A DNA stretch of 50,487 nt from HGM11416 sp034104345 (GTDB lineage: Bacteria; Bacillota; Clostridia; Christensenellales; Borkfalkiaceae): contig JAXEDY010000009.1 of the NCBI GenBank assembly GCA_034104345.1, positions 1-50,487 on the forward strand. Reading direction: 5' to 3'. The number at the start of each line of letters is the position of its first letter. The stretch's first letter is position 1. The notes under the pieces are model-generated. The model had not been told where the DNA came from, did not search any database, and saw only the letters and a list, made by a program, of their open reading frames with translations. A program made the translations under genes and the position numbers. Positions 23,687-31,846 of this stretch are shown here, piece after piece.

Positions 23687-25894
23687 TTATTTATTTTTAT
23701 CTTTTTGCCACCTATCCAAAACGTAGCACGCCGCCGCCGACCAGCCGTGACATAAACTGCCCGCGTCGCCGAAGTCTTTTTCGCCGTATTCGGTTTCGTA
23801 AAACGAAGTGACGCCCGACAAAACCGCTTTGCCGAACACTTCGGCAACGTTTTTTACGCACCAATCGTAATTTTTATCGTAAGCGGCTATTGCCATATAC
23901 TTCATAAGCATTGCCGAATATGTAATTTTTACAAGCGCGGGGTTTCCGTTTTTAAGCGCGTAAACAAGTTTTCGGGCGCGCTTTTCGCTTTCTTCCGAGT
24001 GTTCGCCGACGCCCGCGCACAACGCTACCGCCTGCATATATTCGTGATACCCGCTTTTTGTTTTTCCGTCCGATTCGATATACGAAGCGTAAAAACCTTT
24101 TTCTTCGTCGTAAAAATTTTCGAGCGAAGCGCGGATTTTTTGCGCCGCCGATTCATATCTTCCGGCTTTATCGTTATCGCCGCGGAGCCTTAGCAATTCC
24201 GCAAGTTTTTTTGCGGCAACGGCGCCGAGCGCGGTTAAAAGCCCGTCGTAGCGCACGGGGATTTCTTTCGTTCTCCATATCTCGCCGCCTTCTAAACCGT
24301 CGCTCCATTCGTGGAAGTTCCAAAATTCCGGTTCTTTAAAAAGTTTAACCCCTATTTCGCCCGAAAGTTCGATAAATTTATCCATCGATTTTAATGCGGC
24401 GGGCAAAATTTCGGTTATAAACTGCTCGTTATAATCGGCTTGCGCGTTTTCGCAAACCGCCATAATCCAATAAAGCGTAAACGACGGAATGGTTATTTTG
24501 CCGCGCGAGGGCGGGCATATTTCAACAAGTCCGTCGGCGCGCAGGCTGTCTGCAAAAAGTTTAAGCGAAGCGCGCGGAAAAACGTATTCGTTAAACGCGC
24601 CGTAACCGAACAGCATCTGATTGCGCGAATCCATGCCGTAAAGCGCCTGTTCTCGCCACGGGCAGTCTTCGTAGTGTTCGTGCGCGCAAAGTTCGAGCGT
24701 ACGGCGCCCCGTTTCGTAAATCGAGTTTAAAAGCATATCGCCGAAATCTTTTTTTACGGGCTTAAACGGATAATAGGTTTCGCGCACGCTTAAACGCTTT
24801 ACGGTTACTTCGCCCGATTCGACGAACAAACACAAATATCTTAGTCCGAGCCGTAAAATATAATCGTCAAAAACATTTTCGCCCGCTTTCAGGTTAAATA
24901 AAAAAGCAAAATTTCTGCCGTCTACAAACGAGCGCACCCTTAAATCGGCAAGATGTTCGCCCCAGCAAACGGCGGCTTTGCACGCACTTTTAACGCTTAT
25001 CGCAAAGGTAAGATACCCGCACGTTTCGCGCCCTAAATCCACTATAACGAAAGTGCCGTTTGGTTTTACGGGCGAATTTTCGCGTTTTACGCTTTTAAAC
25101 GCAAGCGCGTTTTCGCCGCTTAAAACGTCGCAGTTAATTCGGCTTGCGCCCGTCATTTGCGAAAAGCGTTCCGAAAGCATATAGCAGGTCTGAAAGCGTT
25201 CGCCAGGGTTCTCTTCCGGCACGCCGCAATAATCGCAGAACGTTTCGTTCGGAATTCCGCCGTTTACGCTATAAGCAAACTCGCCTTGCGCGCAAACGAC
25301 ACTTTTTAAAGGCGAAGTTATTTCGTTAATTAAAATCGGGCGTTTTTTCTCGATAAAATCCGGCGTTAAAAGTTCGCAGTTTTGCCAGGGCTTATCTTTC
25401 GCGCAAAAATCGTAATTAAACCCTTCGCCTATCTGAAAAGTTATGGGCGCACCCGCGATATACCCCGCCGATTTGCGGCAAAGAGTATGCTCGTCGGATG
25501 AAACTATCGTTTTTTCTCCGCAAGTTATTTCGAACGCGAAAAACGGCTTTTCGGTCGCCCTTATAACCTGATGATCGAACGCCATGTGAAAAACTACGGC
25601 GTAAATTTCGTTTTCGCCATGCCTTAAAAATTGCGAAACGTCGCGCTCGGCATAGGTTTTTACGCCTGCGGGATCGGCGAACTGCGCGTTTAAAACAAAC
25701 TCGCCGTTTATATACGCCGCGTATCTGAAATCGGAATACGCTTTTAAAATAACTTTTTCGGCTGATTTTTCGTTTGTTTTTTTACCCGTTTTTTCCGGGA
25801 TATAAACAAAATCGCGCTTAAATTCTAAAAAAACGTTTTTGTTTTCGTTTTTTAATTCGGTTGCGTTTTCTGCTTTTATGGTTACGGGTTTCAT
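23687..25894 (-). CDS. GH78 family alpha-L-rhamnosidase-like
   Basis: 735 residues from ATG 25894, with GGAG upstream. N-terminal beta domains are followed by an (alpha/alpha)6 barrel. The segment HEHYEDCPWREQALYGMDSR contains the conserved DCPxREQ catalytic signature of GH78, and GMDSRNQ follows. No signal peptide, so cytosolic or on imported oligosaccharides. It should release L-rhamnose from plant or microbial glycans. First gene of a run with the pseudo-ATPase and Nfn genes (gap 38 bases), although a functional link is not evident. Confidence 0.88.
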   Translation of the reverse strand: MKPVTIKAENATELKNENKNVFLEFKRDFVYIPEKTGKKTNEKSAEKVILKAYSDFRYAAYINGEFVLNAQFADPAGVKTYAERDVSQFLRHGENEIYAVVFHMAFDHQVIRATEKPFFAFEITCGEKTIVSSDEHTLCRKSAGYIAGAPITFQIGEGFNYDFCAKDKPWQNCELLTPDFIEKKRPILINEITSPLKSVVCAQGEFAYSVNGGIPNETFCDYCGVPEENPGERFQTCYMLSERFSQMTGASRINCDVLSGENALAFKSVKRENSPVKPNGTFVIVDLGRETCGYLTFAISVKSACKAAVCWGEHLADLRVRSFVDGRNFAFLFNLKAGENVFDDYILRLGLRYLCLFVESGEVTVKRLSVRETYYPFKPVKKDFGDMLLNSIYETGRRTLELCAHEHYEDCPWREQALYGMDSRNQMLFGYGAFNEYVFPRASLKLFADSLRADGLVEICPPSRGKITIPSFTLYWIMAVCENAQADYNEQFITEILPAALKSMDKFIELSGEIGVKLFKEPEFWNFHEWSDGLEGGEIWRTKEIPVRYDGLLTALGAVAAKKLAELLRLRGDNDKAGRYESAAQKIRASLENFYDEEKGFYASYIESDGKTKSGYHEYMQAVALCAGVGEHSEESEKRARKLVYALKNGNPALVKITYSAMLMKYMAIAAYDKNYDWCVKNVAEVFGKAVLSGVTSFYETEYGEKDFGDAGSLCHGWSAAACYVLDRWQKDKNK

Positions 25895-25991
25895 TTTATC
25901 TCCGTTTTTTTCGTAATCCTAATCGATTTTTAGCGGCAAAAACAAGGTCGCGTTGCCCTGCCGCTCCACTATAATTATAATTTATAAGTTT

Positions 25992-26020
25992 ATTATATAT
26001 TAAGCAAAAAAATTTAGCAA
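25992..26020 (-). promoter_or_regulatory. Promoter for the GH78 gene
   Basis: TTGCTA (26020-26015), 17-nt spacer, TATAAT (25997-25992), divergent from the promoter at 26064. Confidence 0.7.
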
Positions 26021-26063
26021 GCAAAATTGTTGGTTTTGCCAATGTCAAAGCCCGCTTTTTCGC

Positions 26064-26092
26064 TTTACTTTTTTTAAAAAATCGTATATAAT
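26064..26092 (+). promoter_or_regulatory. Promoter for the InlB-repeat protein gene
   Basis: TTTACT (26064-26069), 17-nt spacer, TATAAT (26087-26092), about 70 bases before the start. Confidence 0.75.
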
Positions 26093-26160
26093 CAAAATCT
26101 AACCGCAACGCTTTGGGCGAAAAGCCCTTTTTTGCATTGCGGCAACTACGGAGAGAAAAT

Positions 26161-26979
26161 ATGCCCGATTTTAAAGCACCCGATTTTACGATAAACAGAC
26201 GAACTTTGTGGATAATTATTATATCCGCGATTTTAGTCGTTTCGCTGGTGATTGCCATTCCGGTTTTGTCTTGCTCGAAAGAAAAGCCTGGCGACCTACC
26301 AAACTCGTCGAGCGAAAAGCCCGAAAAAGTTTATTACGACGTAACGCTCGATTTCGGCGGGATTAAAGAAAACGAAAAATTCAGCGTAGAAGCGGGAACC
26401 TTGCTTACCCTTACCGCTCCAGACGAAAAATATTATAAGTTTTCGGGCTGGTTTGCCGACGCGAAATTTAAAATCCCGTTTGATTTCGAGCAGCCCGTTT
26501 ATTCAGACGTTACCGTTTACGCAAAACTCGAAGACGCCGAACTCGACCGCACGACCTATTTCGAACGCTTTAACGAAGACGCGAAAAACATTCCCGCAAA
26601 CGTTAAAAACGCGAAAACGGTTGTGGTTGTCGGCTCGATAGTCGTGCCCGAAGTTATAGAAACCGAAGTTAAGGTTGAAAACGGCGCGATTAAGTTCGGC
26701 GAAAACACGGTTAATCTTTTTTACACCGAAGAATATCTTATAAAAGCCTTTTTCGAAAACGAAAATTATGAAATTATATCCGACACGTACAGTTTCCGCG
26801 GAAACCGTTCTACAAGCGGATTTACCATTAAATACGTCGATAAAACCGACGGCAATACTTATTCGTTTTTAACCCTTTTAGACGAAAATCACCGCCTTTG
26901 GGCGGCGCAGCTACGCCTTGAACTCGAAGAGGGGTACGTAGGTTTATACACCGTTCACGTTAACGAATACGTCTATTAA
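26161..26979 (+). CDS. Surface protein with InlB B-repeat-like domain
   Basis: 272 residues from ATG 26161 (GGAGAG upstream; the earlier ATG 26113 lacks one). One N-terminal membrane helix (about residues 17-38) ends in LSC, which could be a signal anchor or a weak lipobox. Residues about 60-118 (YYDVTLDFGG, FSGWFADAKFKIPFDFEQPV, DVTVYAKLE) match the Listeria-Bacteroides InlB B-repeat (Flg_new) fold. A beta-rich domain follows (residues 120-272) that I do not recognise. Exported and membrane-tethered, with a possible binding role. It is the only plus-strand gene within the first 43 kb, with its own promoter and terminator. Confidence 0.82.
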   Translation: MPDFKAPDFTINRRTLWIIIISAILVVSLVIAIPVLSCSKEKPGDLPNSSSEKPEKVYYDVTLDFGGIKENEKFSVEAGTLLTLTAPDEKYYKFSGWFADAKFKIPFDFEQPVYSDVTVYAKLEDAELDRTTYFERFNEDAKNIPANVKNAKTVVVVGSIVVPEVIETEVKVENGAIKFGENTVNLFYTEEYLIKAFFENENYEIISDTYSFRGNRSTSGFTIKYVDKTDGNTYSFLTLLDENHRLWAAQLRLELEEGYVGLYTVHVNEYVY

Positions 26980-26997
26980 AGAGCGCGCCTAAAATTT

Positions 26998-27032
26998 AAG
27001 GTCGGCGGCGAATTTATCGCCCCGACCTTTTT
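26998..27032 (+). terminator. Terminator after the InlB-repeat gene
   Basis: GGTCGG-C-GGCGA and TCGCCCCGACC pair around ATTTA with one bulged C, followed by five T. Confidence 0.85.
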
Positions 27033-27092
27033 ATTGCGTTTTTATAATTTTTTTATAAGTTAAGTTTGATTAAATAAAATTTACTTTTTAAT

Positions 27093-28367
27093 TTAAGCTC
27101 GATATAGCCCCGATAAAATTTCGGCTTTTGTTTTTTCGGCTTTTAAATAAAAGAAATTTTCGGTTTCGCCGTTTGATTTTTCGCTTGAAGCAAATTTTTC
27201 AAGCGTTTTTTTATAAGAGTTTTCAAGAGTTTCGCCCCACTCTTTTTCGCCCCTGAAAAAGCGATAAGCCGAATGCGCGCGCATAATTTTAAGGCACAAA
27301 AAATCTTGACTTAACATAAGTTTTTCGGTTTCGCCGCACGAAAAGAAGTTTGTTATAAGCACCTTGTTTTCGTTTAAAAACTTAACGTATTTTTCGCTTT
27401 TATCGCCTTTAAAATCGCCGCTTTCGGGCGGTTTTTTATTAGCGTTTACACAACAGGAAAAAACAAGTTCCGGAAAAATTAAAAAATATTCTTCGTCGCT
27501 TAATTTATCAAGCGCTTTTTCGCTTGAAAAACAATCGAAAACCGATAACTTCGACGTTTCGTTATTTTCGGTTTTTTCATCGCCGCCGTTTTCGCATTTT
27601 TCGCCGTAAAAGCACCCGGTTTCGTAAGCGATATACGCGTTAAAGGCAAAACTTAACTTGTTTTGCGATAAAATTGCAAGATTTTTTATTTTTTCGTCGT
27701 TGTTTATAGAGTAGTTTTGCGTTAATCGCGAAAATTCGAGCATATCCGCAAGCGAACCGCAATATCCGTCGAACAAAACGAGAGAACCGTCGTTGGTTTT
27801 ATCGAAAGGCAGAACGTTTACCGTAAAAACGTAATACGCCGAGCATGCTCCCGCCCCGAACAAGCAAAAAACGGTTGCGTTTTTAACGAAAAGCAAAACG
27901 AAAAACGCCGCCGCGCAGTATATAAACGAAAAAACAAGCCCGCCCATAGCGGTTTTTTTAAGGTCGTTTAAACTTACTTCTTTTACGGCAGAAAATTCTG
28001 AAACGCCCGCTTCGCGCGAAAAAGACGCGAATTTTATTTTTGTTTTTTTACCCGTTTTGCCGTTTACGCTTACGCCCGCGCTTTTATTTTGCGCGCTTTT
28101 ATCGCCCGCTAACTCAACCGTTATAAGCCCGAAATTTACCTTTTCGGGTTTAAGCGCGGTTTTCTTCGAAAAAACAACGTGTCCCGCTTCGTGAAAAAAC
28201 GCGAAAAGGTAATAGTTTAAAACAAGCCCTAAAGCCGAAATTCCCGCCGCGAAATATACGTTTGCTTTAAACGAAAAAATCGCGTATAAACAAAGCAGAA
28301 CAAACGCCGCCAACCACAAAAAGCCCGCCGATAGGTTGATTAACGCCACTTTCGTCTTATTTCTCAT
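27093..28367 (-). CDS. M50-like integral membrane metalloprotease
   Basis: 424 residues from ATG 28367, with GGAG nine bases upstream (ATG 28382 lacks one). Four to six membrane segments. HEAGH (residues 59-63, FFHEAGHVVFSKK) provides two zinc histidines and the catalytic Glu; NVLPFDKTNDGS in a later membrane segment resembles the NxxPxxxxDG motif giving the third ligand. A hydrophilic insert lies between them and a large soluble C-terminal part follows. This is a divergent site-2-protease relative of unknown substrate. It overlaps the end of ppx by 11 bases, so translation is coupled. Confidence 0.72.
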   Translation of the reverse strand: MRNKTKVALINLSAGFLWLAAFVLLCLYAIFSFKANVYFAAGISALGLVLNYYLFAFFHEAGHVVFSKKTALKPEKVNFGLITVELAGDKSAQNKSAGVSVNGKTGKKTKIKFASFSREAGVSEFSAVKEVSLNDLKKTAMGGLVFSFIYCAAAFFVLLFVKNATVFCLFGAGACSAYYVFTVNVLPFDKTNDGSLVLFDGYCGSLADMLEFSRLTQNYSINNDEKIKNLAILSQNKLSFAFNAYIAYETGCFYGEKCENGGDEKTENNETSKLSVFDCFSSEKALDKLSDEEYFLIFPELVFSCCVNANKKPPESGDFKGDKSEKYVKFLNENKVLITNFFSCGETEKLMLSQDFLCLKIMRAHSAYRFFRGEKEWGETLENSYKKTLEKFASSEKSNGETENFFYLKAEKTKAEILSGLYRA

Positions 28368-29268
28368 ATAACTTAACTCCATTTAAATATAAAAGGTAAC
28401 CCTCTAAATTATCGCCTTCGGTCATAATAAAACTTTTAAGCCCCGCGCGCTTTAAAACGCAATAAATTATAGCCGCGCCGAACGGCAAAACGTTTGCCCT
28501 TTTTATATCCACGTTATATTTTTTTGCTAAGTCTTCTGCCGAAAGCGCGAAAAATTCGTTTAAATATTCGTTTAATTTTTCCGTGGTTAAAACGCGCCCT
28601 TCCTGTTTTTCGCGGTCGTAAACGCGCGCCCCGCACGAAATATACGCAAGCGTGTTAGAAGTTCCGCCTATTCCGCAAAGCCCGTTTTCAAACCCCGTGC
28701 CGCCGAAATCGTTAAATTCTCTTATAAATTCGTCGGCTTTTTCAATCGCTTTTTGTTTATCTTTTGGGCAAACGTCGCTTAAAACCACCGCGCCGAGCGG
28801 AATCGACTTCGAATAAACGATTTTGCCTTTTTCGGCAACGCTCACTTCGGTCGAGCCGCCGCCTACGTCTAAAATAGCGCCGTCGCGACCTTTAAGCGCA
28901 CCGGAAAGCCCTAAAATCGCTTCGCGTTCGCCGCTTAAAACGTCGATTTTAATTTTACATTCGTTAATAGCCGCGTCGCAGAAATCGCTGCCGTTTTCGC
29001 TGTTTCTTACAGCCGCCGTAGCAAACGCAAAATAGTTTATTTTTTTGTTTTCGCGTTTTATTTCGGGCAGGTTTTCAGCCTTTTTAATAAGCGCCTTTAT
29101 ACCTTCTAAAGTGCGGTTAATCGACTTATAGGCAAGTTTTTTGTTTTCAAGCCCCTTTGCAAGTTGCGTGGTTATTTTGTCGCGTAATAAAACATTTCCG
29201 TTCGAACAAACCATTATCCGAACGGAATTACTGCCAATATCTATTATACCTTTTATATCGTTATCCAT
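28357..29268 (-). CDS. Ppx/GppA family phosphatase
   Basis: 303 residues of the actin-like ASKHA fold: IIDIGSNSVRIMV (phosphate 1), FATAAVRNSENGSDF, ILDVGGGSTEVSV (phosphate 2) and GIGGTSNTLAYI (adenosine). These are the exopolyphosphatase / guanosine pentaphosphate phosphohydrolase motifs. It lacks the C-terminal HD domain of long Ppx proteins and so belongs to the short Gram-positive type. It could degrade polyphosphate or (p)ppGpp. Follows divIC on the same strand. Confidence 0.9.
   Translation of the reverse strand: MDNDIKGIIDIGSNSVRIMVCSNGNVLLRDKITTQLAKGLENKKLAYKSINRTLEGIKALIKKAENLPEIKRENKKINYFAFATAAVRNSENGSDFCDAAINECKIKIDVLSGEREAILGLSGALKGRDGAILDVGGGSTEVSVAEKGKIVYSKSIPLGAVVLSDVCPKDKQKAIEKADEFIREFNDFGGTGFENGLCGIGGTSNTLAYISCGARVYDREKQEGRVLTTEKLNEYLNEFFALSAEDLAKKYNVDIKRANVLPFGAAIIYCVLKRAGLKSFIMTEGDNLEGYLLYLNGVKLYEK
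29111..29142 (+). repeat. Look-alike of the 32-bp motif inside ppx
   Basis: TTAATCGACTTATAGGC followed by AAGTTTTTT matches the intergenic motif over most of its length, but lies in the coding region for NKKLAYKSINRT. Chance resemblance is possible. Confidence 0.35.
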
Positions 29269-29325
29269 AGTGCAAAAACTTTAAAAGCTTTTTTCGTTTT
29301 TTATTCGTCGTATTTTCGTCGACTT

Positions 29326-29589
29326 TTATTTATCGCCCTTTTTAATATATTCGAGTTCGCGCGCGCGTTCATAAATTTTCCAGTCGCTAAGCCAGATGTC
29401 GATATTGTCTTCAAGTTCTTTGTCTTGCTCTTCGAGCCGCGCGATTTCGGCTTTTATTCTGTTTATCTCGTTTTCTTTTGCTTTTATCGATATAAGTTGA
29501 TAAACCATTACCGAAATTAAAATTACCAAAAGCAACACCGCCGCCGCGGTTGCCGAAGCCGCTACCTTTTTTAATTTTTCTATTTTCAC
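29326..29589 (-). CDS. divIC: Septum formation initiator (FtsB/DivIC family)
   Basis: 87 residues from GTG 29589 (AAGGAAGAAG upstream). One membrane helix (residues about 14-34) followed by a coiled coil (KENEINRIKAEIARLEEQDK) and a conserved C-terminal ERARELEYIKKGD. The DivIC/FtsB/FtsL class binds at the division septum. The order yabP-yabQ-divIC is the standard one in sporulating Bacillota and supports the call. Its first 60 codons are overlapped by the open yabQ frame. Confidence 0.9.
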   Translation of the reverse strand: MKIEKLKKVAASATAAAVLLLVILISVMVYQLISIKAKENEINRIKAEIARLEEQDKELEDNIDIWLSDWKIYERARELEYIKKGDK

Positions 29590-30028
29590 TTAAGTTCTTC
29601 TTCCTTTTATCGTTTTTTCGCTTGTTTTCAAGCCGTTTTATTTGCTTTATACGCTTTTTTTCACGCCTTTCTTCGGCGCGTTTTTTGCTTTTTTCGCAAA
29701 CTTTTATATAACTAAATTTTAGTTTATTATACAACCTATCGTTAAAAAAAGCAATTCTTTTATCGCAAATTTTGCTTATTAACAAAAATCCGAGCAAAAA
29801 ACAGATTATATGATACGCCCGAAGCGCCGGAAAATTATATAAATTTTTACCCGCTATAAACAAAAGCGCGGCAAAAACGCAAACAAAAATTTCGCCCGCG
29901 AATTCAAGCGGCTTGTTTTTAAAAAGCGAAAAGGGCTCTTTTAAAAAATAGCAAAGCCCGCGCGAAACCACGCCCAGCGAAAAAGCGATAAGCGCGTAAT
30001 AAAAGTGATATTTCGCTTCGAATTCCAT
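29411..30028 (-). CDS. yabQ: Spore cortex protein YabQ
   Basis: 205 residues from ATG 30028 (AAAGGG upstream). Three or four N-terminal membrane helices (HFYYALIAFSLGVVSRGLCY, CVFAALLFIAGKNLY, IICFLLGFLLISKI) are followed by a very basic tail. YabQ localises to the forespore outer membrane and is needed for cortex formation. The frame continues 179 bases into divIC. The part beyond about residue 140 looks like random antisense-type sequence, and a one-base change in the A6 run near 29614 would give KRLENKRKKR and a stop at 29610. The true C-terminus is therefore doubtful. Confidence 0.8.
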   Translation of the reverse strand: MEFEAKYHFYYALIAFSLGVVSRGLCYFLKEPFSLFKNKPLEFAGEIFVCVFAALLFIAGKNLYNFPALRAYHIICFLLGFLLISKICDKRIAFFNDRLYNKLKFSYIKVCEKSKKRAEERREKKRIKQIKRLENKRKNDKRKKNLSENRKIKKGSGFGNRGGGVAFGNFNFGNGLSTYIDKSKRKRDKQNKSRNRAARRARQRT

Positions 30029-30040
30029 TTTAAAGCCCTT

Positions 30041-30316
30041 TTATTTTATAAGCCGCTTTAAAAGAGAAGTTTTTTCGCCCGCATATTTTATTTCGCCTAT
30101 AAGCCCGTCTATCGAAAGTTGCCCCGTCTGCCGCGAAAACGCCGCTATTTTAAGTTTTGCGCCTACGATAGTCATGCGCGCGCCCGAAAACAACGTAAGC
30201 AGAATTTTGTTCTCGGTTAAATCGTCTACTTCTTTAACGCTCGTTATAAAAAGGCGCTTTCTGTCGCACAAAGTAACGCTGTGTTCGCCCGATTCTCTGT
30301 TTTTTTCGTTTTCCAT
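30041..30316 (-). CDS. yabP: Sporulation protein YabP
   Basis: 91 residues from ATG 30316 (GGGG eight bases upstream). Matches YabP: EHSVTLCDRKRLFITSVKEV (conserved opening), LTLFSGARMTIVGAKLKIAA and the GQLSIDGLIGEIKY ending. Needed for the spore cortex in Bacillus together with YabQ, under sigma-E. Here it is the first gene of an apparent yabP-yabQ-divIC-ppx-M50 unit, with a sigma-E-like promoter upstream. Confidence 0.92.
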   Translation of the reverse strand: MENEKNRESGEHSVTLCDRKRLFITSVKEVDDLTENKILLTLFSGARMTIVGAKLKIAAFSRQTGQLSIDGLIGEIKYAGEKTSLLKRLIK

Positions 30317-30332
30317 AAAAAATCCCCGCAAA

Positions 30333-30388
30333 TAATTATAGCCGAAAGAAACAAGAACCTTTTCGCTTTGTTTCTCTCGGCTAATTAT
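30333..30388 (-). promoter_or_regulatory. Long stem-loop in the yabP leader
   Basis: GCCGAAAGAAACAA (30341-30354) and TTGTTTCTCTCGGC (30368-30381) form a 14-bp stem with one G-U pair, extended by AT-rich arms. No U-tract follows on either strand, so it is not a plain terminator. It lies directly downstream of the -10 box and ends about 17 bases before the yabP start. Confidence 0.65.
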
Positions 30389-30412
30389 ATGCTGAAAAAC
30401 TTTTTATTATGA
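30384..30412 (-). promoter_or_regulatory. Possible sigma-E promoter for yabP
   Basis: TCATAATA (30412-30405), 13-nt spacer, CATATAAT (30391-30384) fits the sigma-E pattern (kmATATTw, about 14 nt, CATACAnT) better than sigma-A, since no TTGACA is found upstream. YabP is sigma-E-dependent in Bacillus. Confidence 0.5.
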
Positions 30413-30447
30413 TTTGATTTTTATAACTTCGTTTTAAACCCGCAAAG

Positions 30448-31752
30448 TTAAATTTTTAAATCGCCGAACTTAATTATACCCTTTTTGCGCATAAACTCGC
30501 TTATAAAAAGGCAAATTGCGGCGGGCAGAACGAACATAAGAAATAAAATTCCGAACGCGGTAACCCACGGCGAAACGCCGCTCGCGCCGCACGCGTTTAT
30601 AACGCCGATAACGCCAACAAACCCGCTCGTTCCCATTCCGCCGCCCGACGCGTCGCATAAAAGTTTAAACGCGCAGGTAGAAAGCGGACCGCAAACTGCG
30701 CTTGCTATAACCGGCGGAACGAACAGCACGGGTTTTTTCATAACGTTGGGAATTTGCAGCATGCTCGTTCCCAGCCCCTGCGCAACAAGCCCGCCCCAGC
30801 CGTTTTCGCGGTAACTCATAACCGCAAAGCCGACCATTTGGCAAGCGCAACCTACTACCGCAGCGCCGCCCGCAAGATACATATTGTAAACTTCGGCTTC
30901 GCTATACCCCGAACCCGCGCGCAGAACGGGAAGCGCTATTGCAACCCATATCGCCGCCGACGAAGTGGGCAGCGTAAGCAACAGCCCCATAACGACGGCT
31001 ATAACAACGCCCATAACGAAAGGCACCGCCCCCGTCGCCACGGTTATTCCGCGGCTTAACAAACTTATAATCCATATAAACGGAACGGATATAAAGCAAC
31101 CGATAAACGCGCTGAAAATACAGGTTAAAGGCACCAATAGAATGTCGAGTTTGGTTTTGCCCGCAACCAGATTGCCGACTTCGACCGCGGCAAGCGCGCA
31201 AACGTAAGCGCTTATGGGGTTGCCGGGGCTTGATTTAGAACCGATAAAGGCAAACAATTCGTTAAGCGAACCGTTAAGTGCAACGCTTATGTGCGAAAAA
31301 TCAATTTGCGCACCGATTATTTTATCGGCGTAAGCACCCGTAAAGCCCGCGACTACCGCCGAAAACACGACCAGCCCGCCGGCTTTCAATTTATTCGCAA
31401 TCCCCACGCCTATACCCGCGCCCATCAGAACGCTCGCAACGCCGCCGATTAAAGTAAAAACGTTGCCGACCGCGTTGTTTCCGATAAGCGTACCTATCGT
31501 TTTTATAATCGTTCCCGCGATTAAAGTGACGAAAAGCCCCTGCGCCATACCCGAAAACGCGTCGATAAACCAGCGCGACGCAAGTTTTTTAATAAAACTC
31601 TGCGGTTTTTCGGGCGATTGTTGCTTGCTTTCTGCCGACTGCGGCGTTTTTTCGGACTTTTTGCCCTGCGCGTTAGATTGCGTAGCCTGCATTTCTGTCT
31701 GCAAGGTAGCGTTTTTGTTTTCTGCGGAATTTTCGTTTGTAATATTTTTCAT
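30448..31752 (-). CDS. PTS sugar transporter subunit IIC / PfoR-like membrane protein
   Basis: 434 residues. A Gln/Lys/Ser-rich cytosolic N-terminus (about 55 residues) is followed by eight to ten membrane helices. SPGNPISAYVCALAAVEVGN, LLTLPTSSAAIWVAIALP and GGGMGTSGFVGVIGVINACG match the PTS_EIIC_2 family, which includes PfoR. No IIA or IIB domains are visible here or nearby, so transport by PTS is not certain; PfoR has been treated as a regulatory membrane protein. It stands alone with its own promoter. Confidence 0.85.
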   Translation of the reverse strand: MKNITNENSAENKNATLQTEMQATQSNAQGKKSEKTPQSAESKQQSPEKPQSFIKKLASRWFIDAFSGMAQGLFVTLIAGTIIKTIGTLIGNNAVGNVFTLIGGVASVLMGAGIGVGIANKLKAGGLVVFSAVVAGFTGAYADKIIGAQIDFSHISVALNGSLNELFAFIGSKSSPGNPISAYVCALAAVEVGNLVAGKTKLDILLVPLTCIFSAFIGCFISVPFIWIISLLSRGITVATGAVPFVMGVVIAVVMGLLLTLPTSSAAIWVAIALPVLRAGSGYSEAEVYNMYLAGGAAVVGCACQMVGFAVMSYRENGWGGLVAQGLGTSMLQIPNVMKKPVLFVPPVIASAVCGPLSTCAFKLLCDASGGGMGTSGFVGVIGVINACGASGVSPWVTAFGILFLMFVLPAAICLFISEFMRKKGIIKFGDLKI

Positions 31753-31786
31753 AATTTATCCTTCGCAAAAGTTCGTAAACGATAAA

Positions 31787-31815
31787 AATATAGAATAAAA
31801 ACGTTTTTAAGTCAA
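31787..31815 (-). promoter_or_regulatory. Sigma-A promoter for the PTS IIC-like gene
   Basis: TTGACT (31815-31810), 17-nt spacer, TATATT (31792-31787), 35 bases before the start. Confidence 0.85.
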
Positions 31816-31846
31816 TTAAATCGTTAATTTTTTCAAATCGTCAAAC

